The notes beneath the pieces are model-generated. The model worked only from the letters and a program-made list of their open reading frames with translations. It searched no databases and was not told where the DNA came from. DNA of 64,000 nt from CAZELM01 sp964512995. GTDB taxonomy: Bacteria; CSSED10-310. This document shows, piece after piece, positions 62,180 through 64,000 of the stretch. Both the position numbers and the translations under genes were made by a program. Numbering within the stretch: the first letter of the stretch is position 1; the number at the start of each line of letters is the position of its first letter. The stretch is taken from positions 1 through 64,000 of the forward strand of contig CAZELM010000015.1 in assembly GCA_964512995.1 (NCBI GenBank). Direction: 5' to 3'.

Positions 62180-64000
62180 ATGAATACGCGCACCTTTAGG
62201 CTGTTATCTATCCTGCTCGTTCTGATCCCGTCTGGTATGATTGCGGGAAACAGATCATTCCTGGATGAAGAACTGATTGAACAGGGATTGTCCTATCTGC
62301 GGGAAGGTGATCAGTCAGCCGCTCATCAATCATTTTACATGGCCTACCAGATCAATCCCAATTCTGCCTCTGCAGCCTATCATCTTGCATTGATGAATCG
62401 CCAAGCAGGAGATTTATTTTCATCGGAGCAGTTTTTCCTGATCACATTGGCAATCGATCCCGATCATGCTGCTGCATGTATCAGTCTGGCGGATTTATAT
62501 CGCTCAGATCCGTTTTTTGCCGATCATTTGTCATTGTCAGTGGTATATCTCGAACATGCCTATTCTATTAAACCAAACTGGTCTTCGATCGCGTTGCGAA
62601 TAGCACGCACCTATCAACTCCTGGATAACTGGCCGGAGGCCGAATTCTATTATCGCCGATTCATTGAAGAATCACCGGATATTGCACCGGGCGCTCTAAT
62701 CGAAATCGCCGATTTTTATTATGAAGCTGGAAATGGTGAAGAGGCGCGCCGAATTTATCAGATAGTGGAAACATCCAATACCAGCGACGATTTCGGTCAG
62801 ATGGCTCGAACACGGTTACTGAAACTGGATGTCGAACTGGAAGCTGCACGGATTGCACCATTTCTTCATTCATCCATTTCGCCAAAAGCGGAAGTATTGA
62901 GCAATCAAGGGAGGCAGGCGTTGTCGCAAGGGAGGATCAAGGATGCCGAACAATTTTACAATCAGGCGATTATGGAAAGTCCTTTTTATGCCGATGCGCT
63001 GATTGAATTGGGAGATATATATCTATTACAGGAACGGATCGATGATGCAGAAAAAGCCTATATCAGAGCAGGGATTGCAGATCCTTCCAATGCCATGGCG
63101 AAAATACAGCTCGGTCTTCTCTACTTGGATTATTTCGGAGGGAAATTGGGATTCAAGGCTGCTGAAACATTTGAACAAGCGCTGCAATTGCGTCCGGAAT
63201 GGAATGAGCTACGATACTTTCGAGCCAAGGCACTCACTCAGAATGCACAATTTTCTGAAGCATTGGTGGAGTTTAAACGGTATCTGGATACGGATCCCAA
63301 CGGCAGTTTCGCTCAAGAGTCGATCCGGATGGTGGCAAATCTGGAGAGGCAGATTTCCGATATCGATGCGAACACCTTGAGCCAACTCCCCCACACTGCA
63401 CAGATTGATAACGAGCCATTGCTCTTCGATCAGCAGCGCAAGTATGCCATGGTCAATGCCTATCTGGATCGAAAGGAATATGAAATTGCTCTGGAAACAC
63501 TCCGTTCCATGATACAGGAATCACCGCTCCCTGAGTTATACAACCTGAAAGCGAGAGTTCATCTGCTGATGGAAAATGAGCCGGAAGCACTGGCTGCTCT
63601 GGAGAAATCCCTGGAACTTGAGCCTATTCAGCCGGATGTTCTTGAACAGAGCGGCATTCTGTTGTATCGGATGGGCTATCCCGAACGATCACTCGAAAAC
63701 CTCAAGGATGCTGCCAAGCACGGCCATCGATCAGCTACCTATCATCTTGCTCGGATCCAATGGGAACAGGGTAATTATTTCGAATCTTACAAATCGATCA
63801 ACAACTATCTGAACACCACGGTTTCAGGCATCAACACGATCCCTGCACAGAGATTGAAACGACAGATCGAAACACACTTCATCATCATGGGAGCGTTGTC
63901 CGGATCTGTGATCCTCGCTGGCGTGTTCATCATACTTTATCGATACCACCGAAACTCCAAATGGATTACCATTCAGCAGTTGGCAACGATGAATCCGGAA
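62180..64000 (+). CDS. Secreted or periplasmic TPR protein with a membrane helix (cut by the window end)
   Basis: 607 residues visible; the frame stays open at 64000, so the gene is partial. The ATG follows the stop of the regulator directly (TAGATG). An N-terminal signal peptide (about 5-23, LLSILLVLIPSGMIAG) is followed by many TPR units (such as AAHQSFYMAYQINPNSASAAYHLA and LGDIYLLQERIDDAEKAYIRAG). A membrane helix (about 570-588, SGSVILAGVFIILYRY) lies near the window edge, with sequence continuing into the cytoplasm. It may be a sensor or assembly platform made with the sigma-54 regulator. Confidence 0.85.
   Translation, partial: MNTRTFRLLSILLVLIPSGMIAGNRSFLDEELIEQGLSYLREGDQSAAHQSFYMAYQINPNSASAAYHLALMNRQAGDLFSSEQFFLITLAIDPDHAAACISLADLYRSDPFFADHLSLSVVYLEHAYSIKPNWSSIALRIARTYQLLDNWPEAEFYYRRFIEESPDIAPGALIEIADFYYEAGNGEEARRIYQIVETSNTSDDFGQMARTRLLKLDVELEAARIAPFLHSSISPKAEVLSNQGRQALSQGRIKDAEQFYNQAIMESPFYADALIELGDIYLLQERIDDAEKAYIRAGIADPSNAMAKIQLGLLYLDYFGGKLGFKAAETFEQALQLRPEWNELRYFRAKALTQNAQFSEALVEFKRYLDTDPNGSFAQESIRMVANLERQISDIDANTLSQLPHTAQIDNEPLLFDQQRKYAMVNAYLDRKEYEIALETLRSMIQESPLPELYNLKARVHLLMENEPEALAALEKSLELEPIQPDVLEQSGILLYRMGYPERSLENLKDAAKHGHRSATYHLARIQWEQGNYFESYKSINNYLNTTVSGINTIPAQRLKRQIETHFIIMGALSGSVILAGVFIILYRYHRNSKWITIQQLATMNPE

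Overview
The window comes from a diderm (Gram-negative-type) bacterium. It carries a TolC/membrane-fusion/RND efflux set, lipoprotein and secretion signals, UppP, and polysaccharide genes of outer-membrane bacteria. Base composition looks moderate (roughly mid-40s % GC, estimated by eye). Start codons are mixed ATG/GTG/TTG, with strong AGGAGG-type ribosome binding sites and many ATGA/GTGA/TAATG stop-start overlaps. A HEAT-repeat/PilT fusion, a repeat-rich Ser/Thr kinase, a HesB-like selenoprotein and an FHA-GGDEF enzyme suggest a poorly sampled, probably anaerobic or microaerophilic, surface-motile lineage. I cannot assign a phylum from the sequence alone.

Layout. 1-1012: a decayed IS21-type transposase gene. 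1425-2249: an orphan secreted protein. 2498-5331: tldD-tldE, divergent from a sirtuin (5476-6258). 6248-15358: a tightly packed minus-strand run of nine genes (Asd-like protein, lipoprotein, cyclase-like protein, nadA, nadB, small membrane protein, YbhN-like, rsmA, uppP). 15613-20053: minus-strand epimerase, DoxX, cinA and an asparagine-synthase-like gene. 20387-26344: plus-strand motility operon (HEAT-PilT, PilT, repeat-Ser/Thr kinase) behind a near-consensus promoter with a palindrome over the predicted transcription start. 26490-28481: a collagen-like/fibrinogen-like surface protein. 28588-30421: pseudouridine synthase and lipid kinase. 30700-38285: a polysaccharide region with two fusion enzymes on plus, and on minus a GT9, a priming sugar transferase, an epimerase and an FHA-diguanylate cyclase in one operon. 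38469-41469: PC4-like protein, HU, TatD, a cNMP-binding regulator and an unusual RpiB-like protein.

41801-49740 is the most coherent block. It holds tolC, MFP, RND pump, DUF2892 protein, ECF sigma, anti-sigma-like protein, thioredoxin, FmdB-type zinc ribbon and a HesB/IscA-like protein with an in-frame UGA read here as selenocysteine. Two non-housekeeping promoter-like motifs with identical spacing (TGTAACCTTTT, then CTAA) precede tolC and trxA, suggesting both are targets of the ECF sigma encoded between them. The ribosome binding site of the sigma gene lies in a 16-bp hairpin.

49777-58549 holds an AI-2E-family transporter, queF, a methyltransferase/GT2 pair, a CNT nucleoside transporter, a DPM1-like GT2, a zinc-ribbon/disordered protein, a NUDIX hydrolase and ornithine carbamoyltransferase. 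A tRNA-Val(CAC) with a terminator follows. 58833-64000 has an ATP-grasp enzyme and a plus-strand trio: a small helical protein, an atypical sigma-54 response regulator, and a TPR membrane protein cut by the window edge.
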